DNA from: an uncultured Bacteroidales bacterium
GTDB lineage: Bacteria; Bacteroidota; Bacteroidia; Bacteroidales; Bacteroidaceae
Length of the DNA: 64,000 nt
Direction of reading: 5' to 3'
Assembly (NCBI GenBank): GCA_902787555.1
Contig: CADAGO010000025.1
Location: 1 to 64,000 of the forward strand
The position numbers and the translations under genes are program-made. Positions 55,134 to 62,692 of the stretch are shown here, one piece after another; the stretch's first letter is position 1; every line of letters begins with the position of its first letter. The notes under the pieces were generated by a model. The model saw nothing but the letters and a program-made list of their open reading frames with translations. It ran no database searches and was not told the DNA's origin.

Positions 55134-55155
55134 ACGAAACTAGGACGTTATGTGC

Positions 55156-55473
55156 CTATTGGCACCGACTTTTAATATCGTTATATATTTCTTTGGGCAA
55201 CTGCTTATAAAAAACCAGACTGCACATCTTACATTCCTTCACGACGTAACACATGGTATCAGTAAGATATATAGGATATGTCTTCCCATCCATATCAATC
55301 CATGTGTATTTCGTCATTTTACTCGTCATGATGGTTGGCTTCTCGTCATAGAGATGTACATTAGCACACTCCAAAGTGTCAAGATCATCCCCTAACCCAA
55401 ATCTCCCATGCTTCTTACATCCACACAGAAGAGCCAGTAATACTAGCACACAAAATACATTGAATACTTTCAT
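55156..55473 (-). CDS. Small lipoprotein, unrecognised
   Basis: The protein has 105 residues from the MKVFN start; three more if translation begins at the upstream ATG. It has a lipoprotein signal (VFCVLVLLALLCGC), where the Cys in LLC or the one two residues later would carry the lipid. The mature part is a small beta-rich domain with Cys pairs (TMCYVVKECKMCSLVF). Function unknown. First gene of a probable pair with the membrane protein. Confidence 0.65.
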   Translation of the reverse strand: MKVFNVFCVLVLLALLCGCKKHGRFGLGDDLDTLECANVHLYDEKPTIMTSKMTKYTWIDMDGKTYPIYLTDTMCYVVKECKMCSLVFYKQLPKEIYNDIKSRCQ

Positions 55474-55561
55474 AATACTCAATTCTTAATTTATTTCGTC
55501 TAAGGTCTAAAGTCTAAAGTCTAAGGTCTGTTTTTTTATTCCTTCACCCGTTCCTTGTCAG

Positions 55562-56203
55562 TCAATAACGATTCTCCCGTTCGTATCTGACGAGCATTTC
55601 TTCTTGGCTTTTGAGGAATTTAATCCGGTTTCCTTTGAATCTCATTATTGCCGTTTCGCGAATCAAACCGCCAAAACTTGTCCAATAGCAACAAGAAACT
55701 GCTGCTAAGTTGTTATGAAACATCGCAGATGGTAATAAATCCTCCTCTGGCACTTTCTCCAACTCCATAGACACACTTTCATCATTGAAATCATTATTCT
55801 TTGCTATATCCTTAAGCCTCGCTATTGAGAATATGAAATCTCTTCTGACATATCCTCCATACAAATAGGTCGGCATGACTGCTGAAGACTGTTGGAATAA
55901 GTATGCCTGCCATGCGCCCATCGCTGTTGGCGTAACATACATATCTTCTACAAGATATTGTTTGTATTGCCGCCTTTCATAATACTTATCATCTTTCGGA
56001 CACATGAAGAAGAAGCTTATTCCCCCTATAGCGTTTCCTGTCAATTCCACACCCACACGTATGTTCTCAGGAATACTGATTTTATCAAGAATGCTAAGAA
56101 CCTTAGTTACATCTTTTATCCCAGTAGTACAATCTATCTTCTTGATTTCATCAAAGTACTTCCGTCCAATCCTTGCGAATGAATTGTTTTTTAATCTTCT
56201 CAT
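55562..56203 (-). CDS. Unrecognised protein of 213 residues
   Basis: A soluble-looking alpha/beta protein. It starts with a basic stretch (MRRLKNNSFARIGRKYFDEIKK), then has a beta-rich part (NIRVGVELTGNAIGGISFFFMCPKDDKYYERRQYKQY), and ends basic. No signal peptide or membrane helix. It could be a SUKH-like or immunity-type protein, but nothing proves this. It stands 131 bases behind the DnaB-like gene. Confidence 0.6.
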   Translation of the reverse strand: MRRLKNNSFARIGRKYFDEIKKIDCTTGIKDVTKVLSILDKISIPENIRVGVELTGNAIGGISFFFMCPKDDKYYERRQYKQYLVEDMYVTPTAMGAWQAYLFQQSSAVMPTYLYGGYVRRDFIFSIARLKDIAKNNDFNDESVSMELEKVPEEDLLPSAMFHNNLAAVSCCYWTSFGGLIRETAIMRFKGNRIKFLKSQEEMLVRYERENRY

Positions 56204-56334
56204 AGCTTATCGTATATTTTCCACAACTACATTTTCATACGTCACTCACCTGTCACTTGTCATAATTTTTGTTCATAATCTCGATAGAAGAAATAGCCTT
56301 TAGGAATATAATAGAGCTTCTCCTTTATCTGACC

Positions 56335-57078
56335 TCAATGCTTTAGAATTTCAATACCTATCATGCCATTTATACTAGCTCCTCTTACATCAGTCTTGAT
56401 TCCATGTTCTTCATAGTTAGTAAAACCAATAACAACATCATGACCATGTAGATAGCTATGTTTGCCAAGATCAACTAGAGAAGGTCGAACCCCGTCAAAA
56501 TCCGTTCTATCATTCCAAACGCAACATGTGACAACAACTGGAATATTTCTTTTAACAGCAATTTCTCTCATACAACTCATATCGCAAATGTCCTCTGATG
56601 TAAGGTCATAAATTACTTCATCAACAAACATGATTTTTATTCTGTTTGTTTCAACGATTCTATCTATCTTCTCTGTAATCGCTTTGTCCTCATACCATCC
56701 GGCCTTTGCAAAATACAATGGAGACTCCCTAAGTTTATTCAAAAAAGCATCAACAATTTCTTTATACTCTTCATCATCAAGGATATTACGTATATTATTA
56801 GTCTCAATGTTGCAATAATATGCAATCATTGAGGAAATAAGATTTCTTTCCGATATATAATTAAGCAATATTAAGGTTGGTATCTTTTGATCGATTGCGA
56901 TATGACACAATTGGTGTATGACGAATGCTGTTTTACAACATCCCTCTTCTCCACATATTGTTGTCATTTCTCCTGGATAATATCCTCCGATAATGTCATC
57001 AAGACATAAAACACCTGTCTTAATTGGAGTTATATCTTGCCGACAGATTTTATCTAAAACTTTGCTGATGTGATCCAT
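56335..57078 (-). CDS. Stand-alone DnaB/RecA-fold ATPase with altered Walker A
   Basis: The protein has 247 residues and corresponds to the C-terminal ATPase domain of replicative helicase DnaB without its N-terminal domain. It has IKTGVLCLDDIIGGYYPGEMTTI, then GEEGCCKTAF in place of GxxxxGKT, so the Gly before Lys is Cys. Walker B is KIMFVDEV, and RPSLVDLGKHSYLHGHDVVIGF corresponds to the DnaB arginine/sensor region. It may bind ATP weakly or act as a structural partner. No primase or phage genes are adjacent. Confidence 0.75.
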   Translation of the reverse strand: MDHISKVLDKICRQDITPIKTGVLCLDDIIGGYYPGEMTTICGEEGCCKTAFVIHQLCHIAIDQKIPTLILLNYISERNLISSMIAYYCNIETNNIRNILDDEEYKEIVDAFLNKLRESPLYFAKAGWYEDKAITEKIDRIVETNRIKIMFVDEVIYDLTSEDICDMSCMREIAVKRNIPVVVTCCVWNDRTDFDGVRPSLVDLGKHSYLHGHDVVIGFTNYEEHGIKTDVRGASINGMIGIEILKH

Positions 57079-57122
57079 ATTAATTTGTTTTTTTAATCCA
57101 TATTGTTATAACTGTCAACTTT

Positions 57123-57254
57123 CTAAATTCCATTCTCTATGATTCTAATCTTTTGAATCAACTCTGCTTTGATATCGTCTAGTGCACCTAAGACATGAAA
57201 GACATCATGTAAAGAGTAGGTGTTATCCACTAATGTCCATGTACATATTTCCAT
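57123..57254 (-). CDS. Short frame, possible gene remnant
   Basis: 43 codons from an ATG (MEICTWTLVDN...IENGI). The frame is open upstream to 57299 with protein-like sequence (VIYVHKKCVWLD) but ends there in a stop, and there is no promoter element. The composition is protein-like, with an amphipathic end (LDDIKAELIQKIRIIEN). It may be the 3' remnant of a longer gene. The 57079-57315 spacer otherwise shows nothing. Confidence 0.25.
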   Translation of the reverse strand: MEICTWTLVDNTYSLHDVFHVLGALDDIKAELIQKIRIIENGI

Positions 57255-57315
57255 ATCGAGCCACACACACTTCTTATGAACATAAATCACTAGTGTCCAC
57301 TAAAAAATGGACGAC

Positions 57316-57666
57316 TTAAAAATTTAATAAATTAGGTTCACTTGAACCGCGATAGAAATTTCTCTGTTGAATATATCTTACATTACGTTTCGCCAGTTCT
57401 TGATTATAGTTATCCACATACTGACGAATCACGCGGATCTGGCTTCTATGCACTACGGGTATACACACATTATACGAGAGCTCTATCTGATAAAGATTCC
57501 CATATTCTTTGAAGATTGTTAAGTAAGTATTTCCCTGATAGGACGTCAGGTGTTCCCCAAGTCCTCCATGCGCCTCAGGCCATTCTTTTAGCTCTCCACC
57601 TATCTCTTTGACGGCTTCCGATACCATTGTTACCACATATTCTCTTGACGTTCTATTATCTTCCAT
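57316..57666 (-). CDS. Unrecognised protein of 116 residues
   Basis: A small soluble protein with an alpha/beta pattern (YVVTMVSEAVKEIGGELKEW; NTYLTIFKEYGNLYQIELSYN) and a basic Tyr/Arg/Asn-rich end (YIQQRNFYRGSSEPNLLNF). No known motif. It follows the zinc-ribbon-like lipoprotein gene by 49 bases and may be in the same transcript as the VWA gene. Confidence 0.6.
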   Translation of the reverse strand: MEDNRTSREYVVTMVSEAVKEIGGELKEWPEAHGGLGEHLTSYQGNTYLTIFKEYGNLYQIELSYNVCIPVVHRSQIRVIRQYVDNYNQELAKRNVRYIQQRNFYRGSSEPNLLNF

Positions 57667-57715
57667 ATATTTATACCTCGTATATTTGCTGTTTGTATGA
57701 TTTCATCTCTTCTAC

Positions 57716-58060
57716 TCAGCTCATCGTTTCACAGATAAACTGCACTTGATAATGACAATCCGTACAAATAGATAGCGGCCCCTTTCGTCCACACAAACTA
57801 CTCCAAGTCCAACTTGGGCTGCAAAAATCTATCCACAGCAATTCTTCTGATGCTTTACCACATTTAGGGCAGGGTGCATATTGAGACCTCGGTTCTATCT
57901 TGTTGTTCATACAAGAATCTACATCTTCCCAAGGGAAATGTGGCGATATTTCGCCCACGTAATGGATTACATCTTCCTCTTTCTGTTCCGACTGTCCATT
58001 CTGAGTACAACTGCAGATTGCAATCATTACTACCAAAATTAATAATGCCAATCCTTTCAT
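57716..58060 (-). CDS. Lipoprotein with two CxxC pairs (zinc-ribbon-like)
   Basis: The protein has 114 residues with a lipoprotein signal (LLILVVMIAICSC). The mature part has CPKCGKASEELLW, then a Trp-rich stretch and SLCGRKGPLSICTDCHYQVQF: two Cys pairs that could hold a metal, as in zinc ribbons. Function unknown. The start at 58060 is chosen because it gives the signal; it lies one base after the VWA gene stop. Confidence 0.65.
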   Translation of the reverse strand: MKGLALLILVVMIAICSCTQNGQSEQKEEDVIHYVGEISPHFPWEDVDSCMNNKIEPRSQYAPCPKCGKASEELLWIDFCSPSWTWSSLCGRKGPLSICTDCHYQVQFICETMS

Positions 58061-58061
58061 A

Positions 58062-58817
58062 TTATTCCTTATCCAACCAATTCTTAAACTTTCCCCAGAA
58101 ACCTTGTGACTTTTCATTCGTTTCTGGCTCATCATCTTTTGGTTCCAGAGCCTTCTCTTCCTTTCTCTTTTCCTCTTCGAAGAAATCAAAGTCCTTCCTT
58201 CTCATGAAATCCTTCCCTTCATTTGCAAGTTTACAATAGAACACACTTCTGCGGCAATGCTCTACGTTAAACATCTCTTCCGCACCAGTCTGCGAATACT
58301 CATAATTCATCCTGCTACGAATACCCATACTGTCTGCCACAGCATCCACATCCTGATTCGTACCAATATACGCAAACACCCATCCTCTCTCCTTCATCTC
58401 CGAAACCAGTCGCTTGATATCACTGCCGCTATACTCTCTTGAAGCATTCTCCATTCCGTCTGTAATGATGGTTACCAACACCACATCCTCCTCTGTCACA
58501 TGTTTCTTCAGTCTGTTGATCGACTGCCCCATCGCATCATACAGCGGAGTACAAGCATTAGGCTGATAATCAGTCCATTTCAGAGCCTTTCCACCTTCCA
58601 CCTGCTTCCGATTCATCACCGTCCTGATTCCATTGCTGTTAAATGTCACAAACGAAACGAAATGCTCCTGTTCCGCATGTTCCCTCTGAGCATTACTGAT
58701 AGTCTGCAGAGTCTCATTCACTCCACCCACTGCTTGTTTCTCAATTGCGCTCATCGATCCACTCTCATCGAGAATGATCAAGTTGAACACCTTCTGTTTC
58801 TTACTGTACTTTTCCAT
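58062..58817 (-). CDS. Cytosolic VWA domain protein
   Basis: The protein has 251 residues. A VWA domain occupies about 1-190: DESGSMS at 17-23 (D17, S19, S21) is the metal site, with the Thr in ACTPLYDAMG and the Asp in ITDGMENAS. The C-terminus is charged (FFEEEKRKEEKALEPKDDEPE) and ends in an amphipathic FWGKFKNWLDKE. There is no signal peptide. It resembles stand-alone VWA proteins of phages and stress loci; its partner is not visible. Promoter element 37 bases upstream. Confidence 0.88.
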   Translation of the reverse strand: MEKYSKKQKVFNLIILDESGSMSAIEKQAVGGVNETLQTISNAQREHAEQEHFVSFVTFNSNGIRTVMNRKQVEGGKALKWTDYQPNACTPLYDAMGQSINRLKKHVTEEDVVLVTIITDGMENASREYSGSDIKRLVSEMKERGWVFAYIGTNQDVDAVADSMGIRSRMNYEYSQTGAEEMFNVEHCRRSVFYCKLANEGKDFMRRKDFDFFEEEKRKEEKALEPKDDEPETNEKSQGFWGKFKNWLDKE

Positions 58818-58854
58818 AGATTTTCTCCTTACATATTAATTATTAACTCGCTTG

Positions 58855-58862
58855 CAAAGTTA
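58855..58862 (-). promoter_or_regulatory. -7 element for the VWA gene
   Basis: TAACTTTG on the minus strand, 37 bases ahead of the start. Confidence 0.55.
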
Positions 58863-59073
58863 GCAATTCTCATAATACTCACCAAACAATTTTCAATCAC
58901 AAGCCTTGTGAAATTGAAAAAAAATGCGTTTAAGCCAAATACAAATCAAGTTTATTTGAATTTGTTGAGGCGTAGCATTTTGCGCGAAGCGAATTTATAT
59001 TATTCTTTTCTATTTGTTTTGCTATTAATAGGAAAAAGATATATCTTGCAAGGAATTCCGGTAGACTTTGGCC

Positions 59074-59532
59074 TCAGATTGCTTCCATCATTTTCCAAAT
59101 ATCTCTCATTGTGAGATGATCATCTCCCTTCTCAAGCAATCCTAAAATAAAACCAGGCCAATATTGGAACAATTCACTTCTATATTTGAAGTGTGATTCA
59201 TCTATTTTCTGACAGAGAGCATCATAAAAATCTTTAATAAATAAAAGATGATTACCTCCTCCAAGATACATAGATGTCCATTTTTCATTTTTCGACCGAC
59301 TATCAAATACTCCAAATTCGATATCTTCAGAAACAGGAATAATTTCCTTTATATGCTCCACTCTTATTCCATCTTTTTGACAATAATTTGCATGATAAAT
59401 CCTCCCGTCTCTATCAATCATATAGATAGCTCCCATTTCCCCCTGTGCTCCAGGGTATGCAAAAGAGAAAGCAACTATATCAAGTGAACAATAATTCTTA
59501 TAATTACATTCCGATATCTCAATTACATTCAT
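59074..59532 (-). CDS. Unrecognised protein of 152 residues
   Basis: A soluble alpha/beta protein (DIVAFSFAYPGAQGEMGAIYMIDRDG; WTSMYLGGGNHLLFIKDFYDAL; FQYWPGFILGLLEKGDDHL). The glycine-rich middle and Trp/Tyr content resemble small immunity-type proteins, but no family can be named. It stands alone between AT-rich spacers. Confidence 0.6.
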   Translation of the reverse strand: MNVIEISECNYKNYCSLDIVAFSFAYPGAQGEMGAIYMIDRDGRIYHANYCQKDGIRVEHIKEIIPVSEDIEFGVFDSRSKNEKWTSMYLGGGNHLLFIKDFYDALCQKIDESHFKYRSELFQYWPGFILGLLEKGDDHLTMRDIWKMMEAI

Positions 59533-59645
59533 AACTTTCCTATTAGATTAATTTGCTTGCATATTTACACCATTTTCCCCACTCACTACAGACTTTCAAC
59601 TATCAACTTTATCAATAACCAATAACCCATAACCTATAACCATTA

Positions 59646-60188
59646 TTATTCCCACACCACCAAATCGCGAGGCAACATTATCTTTTTTGTCTTACCACGT
59701 TCTCCTGTGATGGCATACTGTTCCACAATAGATTCATCCACCTCTCTCATGAAAACAGCTTTGATACGAGAACATTTCTCATTGATGGAGTTCGATAATG
59801 GATTGGTGACATCCTCAATACTCTGCTTTGCCCTGTCAGTTAATCCATTAGGCCGCAGCAATGCATACAAATTTGTCAGTTCATCACGATAGTCTGAAAG
59901 ATACTTGAACATGATACCTTCTGGATGTTTCAAGAACAAAAGATAAACCGCTTTTACTATCGGCTCCATACATATCTCAACACGGTCTGCGCCTAGAAAG
60001 AGTCTATAGTCTCGACTGACAAATAATTGAATCAGAGGCTTTTCGACGTGTAGTAAAGATACTATACCCTTTACACTTAGTCCGCTATCTCGCAATAACT
60101 GCAACTTGTCTTTTACTTCATCTAAGAGAGCAGAGCTGTTACTATGCTGCTGCTCTCTTAGAATCTGTTTTGTCTGCTTAGTTCCCAT
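59646..60188 (-). CDS. Unrecognised protein of 180 residues
   Basis: A helical protein without membrane segments. The N-terminal third is Gln/Lys rich; the middle (DYRLFLGADRVEICMEPIVKAVYLLFLKHPEGI) and end (KIMLPRDLVVWE) look conserved-like. The start at 60188 (MGTKQTKQ) follows three codons after an upstream ATG. It lies 17 bases behind the acidic mini-protein gene. Function unknown; I see no DNA-binding motif that is convincing. Confidence 0.6.
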   Translation of the reverse strand: MGTKQTKQILREQQHSNSSALLDEVKDKLQLLRDSGLSVKGIVSLLHVEKPLIQLFVSRDYRLFLGADRVEICMEPIVKAVYLLFLKHPEGIMFKYLSDYRDELTNLYALLRPNGLTDRAKQSIEDVTNPLSNSINEKCSRIKAVFMREVDESIVEQYAITGERGKTKKIMLPRDLVVWE

Positions 60189-60205
60189 AATGAACATGTC
60201 TGATA

Positions 60206-60403
60206 TTAGAAACCCATAGCTTCCATCATTGCATCGTATTCCATAGGATTTCTCGGCATTTCACCATACATCCCATCTGTCAACGCATCCCAGGAATCTT
60301 CTGCTGTCCACTCATAGCCACCTTCATCATAATAATCACTTTCGTAATCATCATACTCGAGTTCTTCATTCTCGTACTCGTCTTCATAAAAATCATTTGC
60401 CAT
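60206..60403 (-). CDS. Very acidic 65-residue protein
   Basis: About half of the residues are Asp, Glu or Tyr (YEDEYENEELEYDDYESDYY in the first half); the end has DSWDALTDGMYGEMPRNPMEY. Such acidic mini-proteins can mimic DNA, but no known family matches. It lies between two genes of the same direction, 28 bases after one and 17 before the other. Confidence 0.6.
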   Translation of the reverse strand: MANDFYEDEYENEELEYDDYESDYYDEGGYEWTAEDSWDALTDGMYGEMPRNPMEYDAMMEAMGF

Positions 60404-60431
60404 AGTTGTAATATTTAGAGGTTAATACTAT

Positions 60432-60875
60432 TTATGCAATCTGTTTGGTAAAAGTTTCCTTTATCAAACTTCGCGACATACTTATTAATTCATCATCACT
60501 CTTTCTTATTCCTTTAGACAGGAAGTCATCTTTTAATACTTTTTTCAACATATCAATACTTAGACTTGCTGCTACTAATTCTGAGAATTTCACCCAGTTA
60601 CAACCACCCCATACTCTCTGTGCAATAGCAGATAGATGATTGTTGTCGATTCGAAATATTGTTATGCCATTAAGGAATGTATGTTTATATCCTTCACCTA
60701 TTTCATAACAAACCAAGATTCTGCTTGATAGGCGCATTGCCTTATAGTAAGTATTACCAAGAGTACTTGTGAATCCCATTGTAAGAAATACATTTCTCTC
60801 AGGATTATAAGTCAGCTTCTTGCCAAATGCTATTGCTAATGCATTTTGAACATTATTGATCTGTGTAATTGCCAT
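60432..60875 (-). CDS. Unrecognised protein of 147 residues
   Basis: A soluble alpha/beta protein (QNALAIAFGKKLTYNPERNVFLTMGFTSTLG; RILVCYEIGEGYKHTFLNGITIFRID) with a helical end (LSIDMLKKVLKDDFLSKGIRKSDDELISMSRSLIK, in part). No motif recognised. It starts the run of three small genes leading to 59646. Confidence 0.6.
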   Translation of the reverse strand: MAITQINNVQNALAIAFGKKLTYNPERNVFLTMGFTSTLGNTYYKAMRLSSRILVCYEIGEGYKHTFLNGITIFRIDNNHLSAIAQRVWGGCNWVKFSELVAASLSIDMLKKVLKDDFLSKGIRKSDDELISMSRSLIKETFTKQIA

Positions 60876-60982
60876 AGTCGTTTTTTTAAGGTTTCCATCA
60901 AATCTAATTAGAAATTATCCGAGGTGGTGTTAGATAATACATTCAAGCCATTGCTTATGGAGTCATCATCTTATTGACTATT

Positions 60983-61339
60983 TTAATTCAACATCTCTTC
61001 CTTATACGCTTCGTTTGCTAATAATTCATGTTCAGCCTCTAAGAGCATTTCCTCAACCAAGGCTTCATTTGCCAAAGCATCTTGCTCAAACTGATACGAC
61101 AATTCTTCAATATACGCATCATCGGCGTCCGCATCCAGTTCTGCTTGCAATACAGCCTCTTCGATCAACGAGCCGTTTGCCAAAGCATCTTGCTCAGACT
61201 GATGCAACAATTCCTCCTTATAAATCTCATTCGCAAAAGTATCTTGCTTTGCTTGAGAGATTATATCCTCAATCCACATCTTGTTTGTAGAGTTCATAAC
61301 TAAGTTCTGTCCGTTCACCTGAGAAAAAGTCTTCTTCAT
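60983..61339 (-). CDS. 118-residue protein built of 18-residue helical repeats
   Basis: Residues 23-118 are five full copies and one third of an 18-residue unit starting at residues 23, 41, 59, 77, 95 and 113, consensus [IVK]EExLxQxEQDALANEAY. No other domain. Eighteen residues make exactly five turns of an alpha helix, so one long helix with fixed faces is expected. The same register (E at 2, L at 5, E at 9, A at 17, hydrophobic at 18 and 1) is seen in the repeat of the kinase encoded 1.3 kb upstream. Own promoter element 78 bases ahead. Confidence 0.8.
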   Translation of the reverse strand: MKKTFSQVNGQNLVMNSTNKMWIEDIISQAKQDTFANEIYKEELLHQSEQDALANGSLIEEAVLQAELDADADDAYIEELSYQFEQDALANEALVEEMLLEAEHELLANEAYKEEMLN

Positions 61340-61417
61340 AGTATTCTTGTTTTGTTTGTTCCCACCAATAAAGCATTTGCAGCATCAAATCCGAGATGGT
61401 TTCGAAGTTTGACGCTG

Positions 61418-61425
61418 CAAAGTTA
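61418..61425 (-). promoter_or_regulatory. -7 element for the 118-residue repeat protein
   Basis: TAACTTTG on the minus strand, 78 bases ahead of the start. Confidence 0.55.
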
Positions 61426-61476
61426 TGTAGTTTTTCACAAACTTGCAAGAAAAAAGACCTTGTGAATGGTTCCGTT

Positions 61477-62685
61477 CTATTTGGAACCGTTTTCTTTCTC
61501 TATGGACTGAACGTTTAAGGCTATATATGAATACATATCTTTAGTCTCTGGATATTCATTCTTTACCTCATCAAGGACAACAACTTTTTTCCCAATTAGG
61601 TCATTCTCTTTTGCATATTCGGCAGACAAGCAAATGTTCGCTTCATGACCAGGCCTTTTACTTCTTATTATGCATATAGATTCGCTACTTTCAATTTGTT
61701 CGACTAACCCTATCGTCTTACACATTGTTTTGTTTTTAACCCTATCTTGATGACTCTCAATATAATTAGTCATGAATAAAACAATTTCGCATATTTGCAT
61801 TGCTAGGCTATATATGAGATACTTTGAATTACAGACATTTCCTTCTATATATCGTTCTAATTTCTTTAATTCCTTCTCATTTAATGATGTTGAGTGCGAA
61901 TTAACGTTACCAAGATTAAGAACGAGGAACATCATGTCTTTAATGTGAGCAGGAACTATATAATCTTTAGGCCCTCCACATCTGATACCTAATCTATCTG
62001 CTGGTCTGCCGGACAAATATTGTACACACTGATTAAGATTTACCTCGTCTTTTTCTTTGCCAATTAATTCTTCAGGAATGAGCAACACATTATTAGCTGC
62101 CCTGAAAACAAATTCCAGTATTTTTCTTAGAGGATTATAGTATAATAATGGATCTATATGTTTCTCAGGGTTATGCATTGCCTCAAGAATATCTAGCAAC
62201 TTCTCACTCGACCAAATATCATATGTACTTAATCTTTCTATTGCTTTTTCATATTTTAGTTTAATTTGAAATCTGGGAGACTCTGCTACCTTTACTTTCA
62301 AATCTGCTATCAGTTGATTTTGCCCATCAATATCTTTTTTATAAAAATATCCTATTGATTCATTAAATGTATCATTATCCATTAAGTCCGGCTGGCGAGT
62401 GAGAACAAAATAAGGTATATTTTTTTTCATCTTCAAGCCTTCAATTTGCCTAATCGCTTCGTACAATCCCCTAAGGTTTGCTGTCTCATTTTCTGATTCA
62501 TTAAATGCTTTCGCATCTAAAATCACAGCATCCCAAGGCCTTTCATCTTTTAGAAGTAAATCCATACCCTCTTTTCGCGTTTTGAAAGGTGTGATATGAA
62601 TTTGATGCTTTACTTCACACAATTGGATGAAAGTTTTACCTCTGGTATCCCACTCATCATCTATCCAAATAACATTATATCCCAT
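61477..62685 (-). CDS. Receiver-domain protein with HEPN-like middle and OB-like end
   Basis: The protein has 402 residues. A receiver domain (1-125) has D9/D10, phospho-acceptor D57 in AVILDAKA, T96 and K116/K117. Residues about 135-320 are helical with NPLRKILEFVFR and LVLNLGNVNSHS (GN at 259-260, H264), a pattern like DUF4145-type HEPN domains, though no Rx(4-6)H catalytic motif is present there. Residues about 325-395 (GLVEQIESSESICII, NDLIGKKVVVLDEV) look like a cold-shock-type OB fold. No DNA-binding output domain is seen. It follows the kinase gene by 7 bases, so the two form a pair. Confidence 0.75.
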   Translation of the reverse strand: MGYNVIWIDDEWDTRGKTFIQLCEVKHQIHITPFKTRKEGMDLLLKDERPWDAVILDAKAFNESENETANLRGLYEAIRQIEGLKMKKNIPYFVLTRQPDLMDNDTFNESIGYFYKKDIDGQNQLIADLKVKVAESPRFQIKLKYEKAIERLSTYDIWSSEKLLDILEAMHNPEKHIDPLLYYNPLRKILEFVFRAANNVLLIPEELIGKEKDEVNLNQCVQYLSGRPADRLGIRCGGPKDYIVPAHIKDMMFLVLNLGNVNSHSTSLNEKELKKLERYIEGNVCNSKYLIYSLAMQICEIVLFMTNYIESHQDRVKNKTMCKTIGLVEQIESSESICIIRSKRPGHEANICLSAEYAKENDLIGKKVVVLDEVKNEYPETKDMYSYIALNVQSIEKENGSK

Positions 62686-62692
62686 AGTTATA

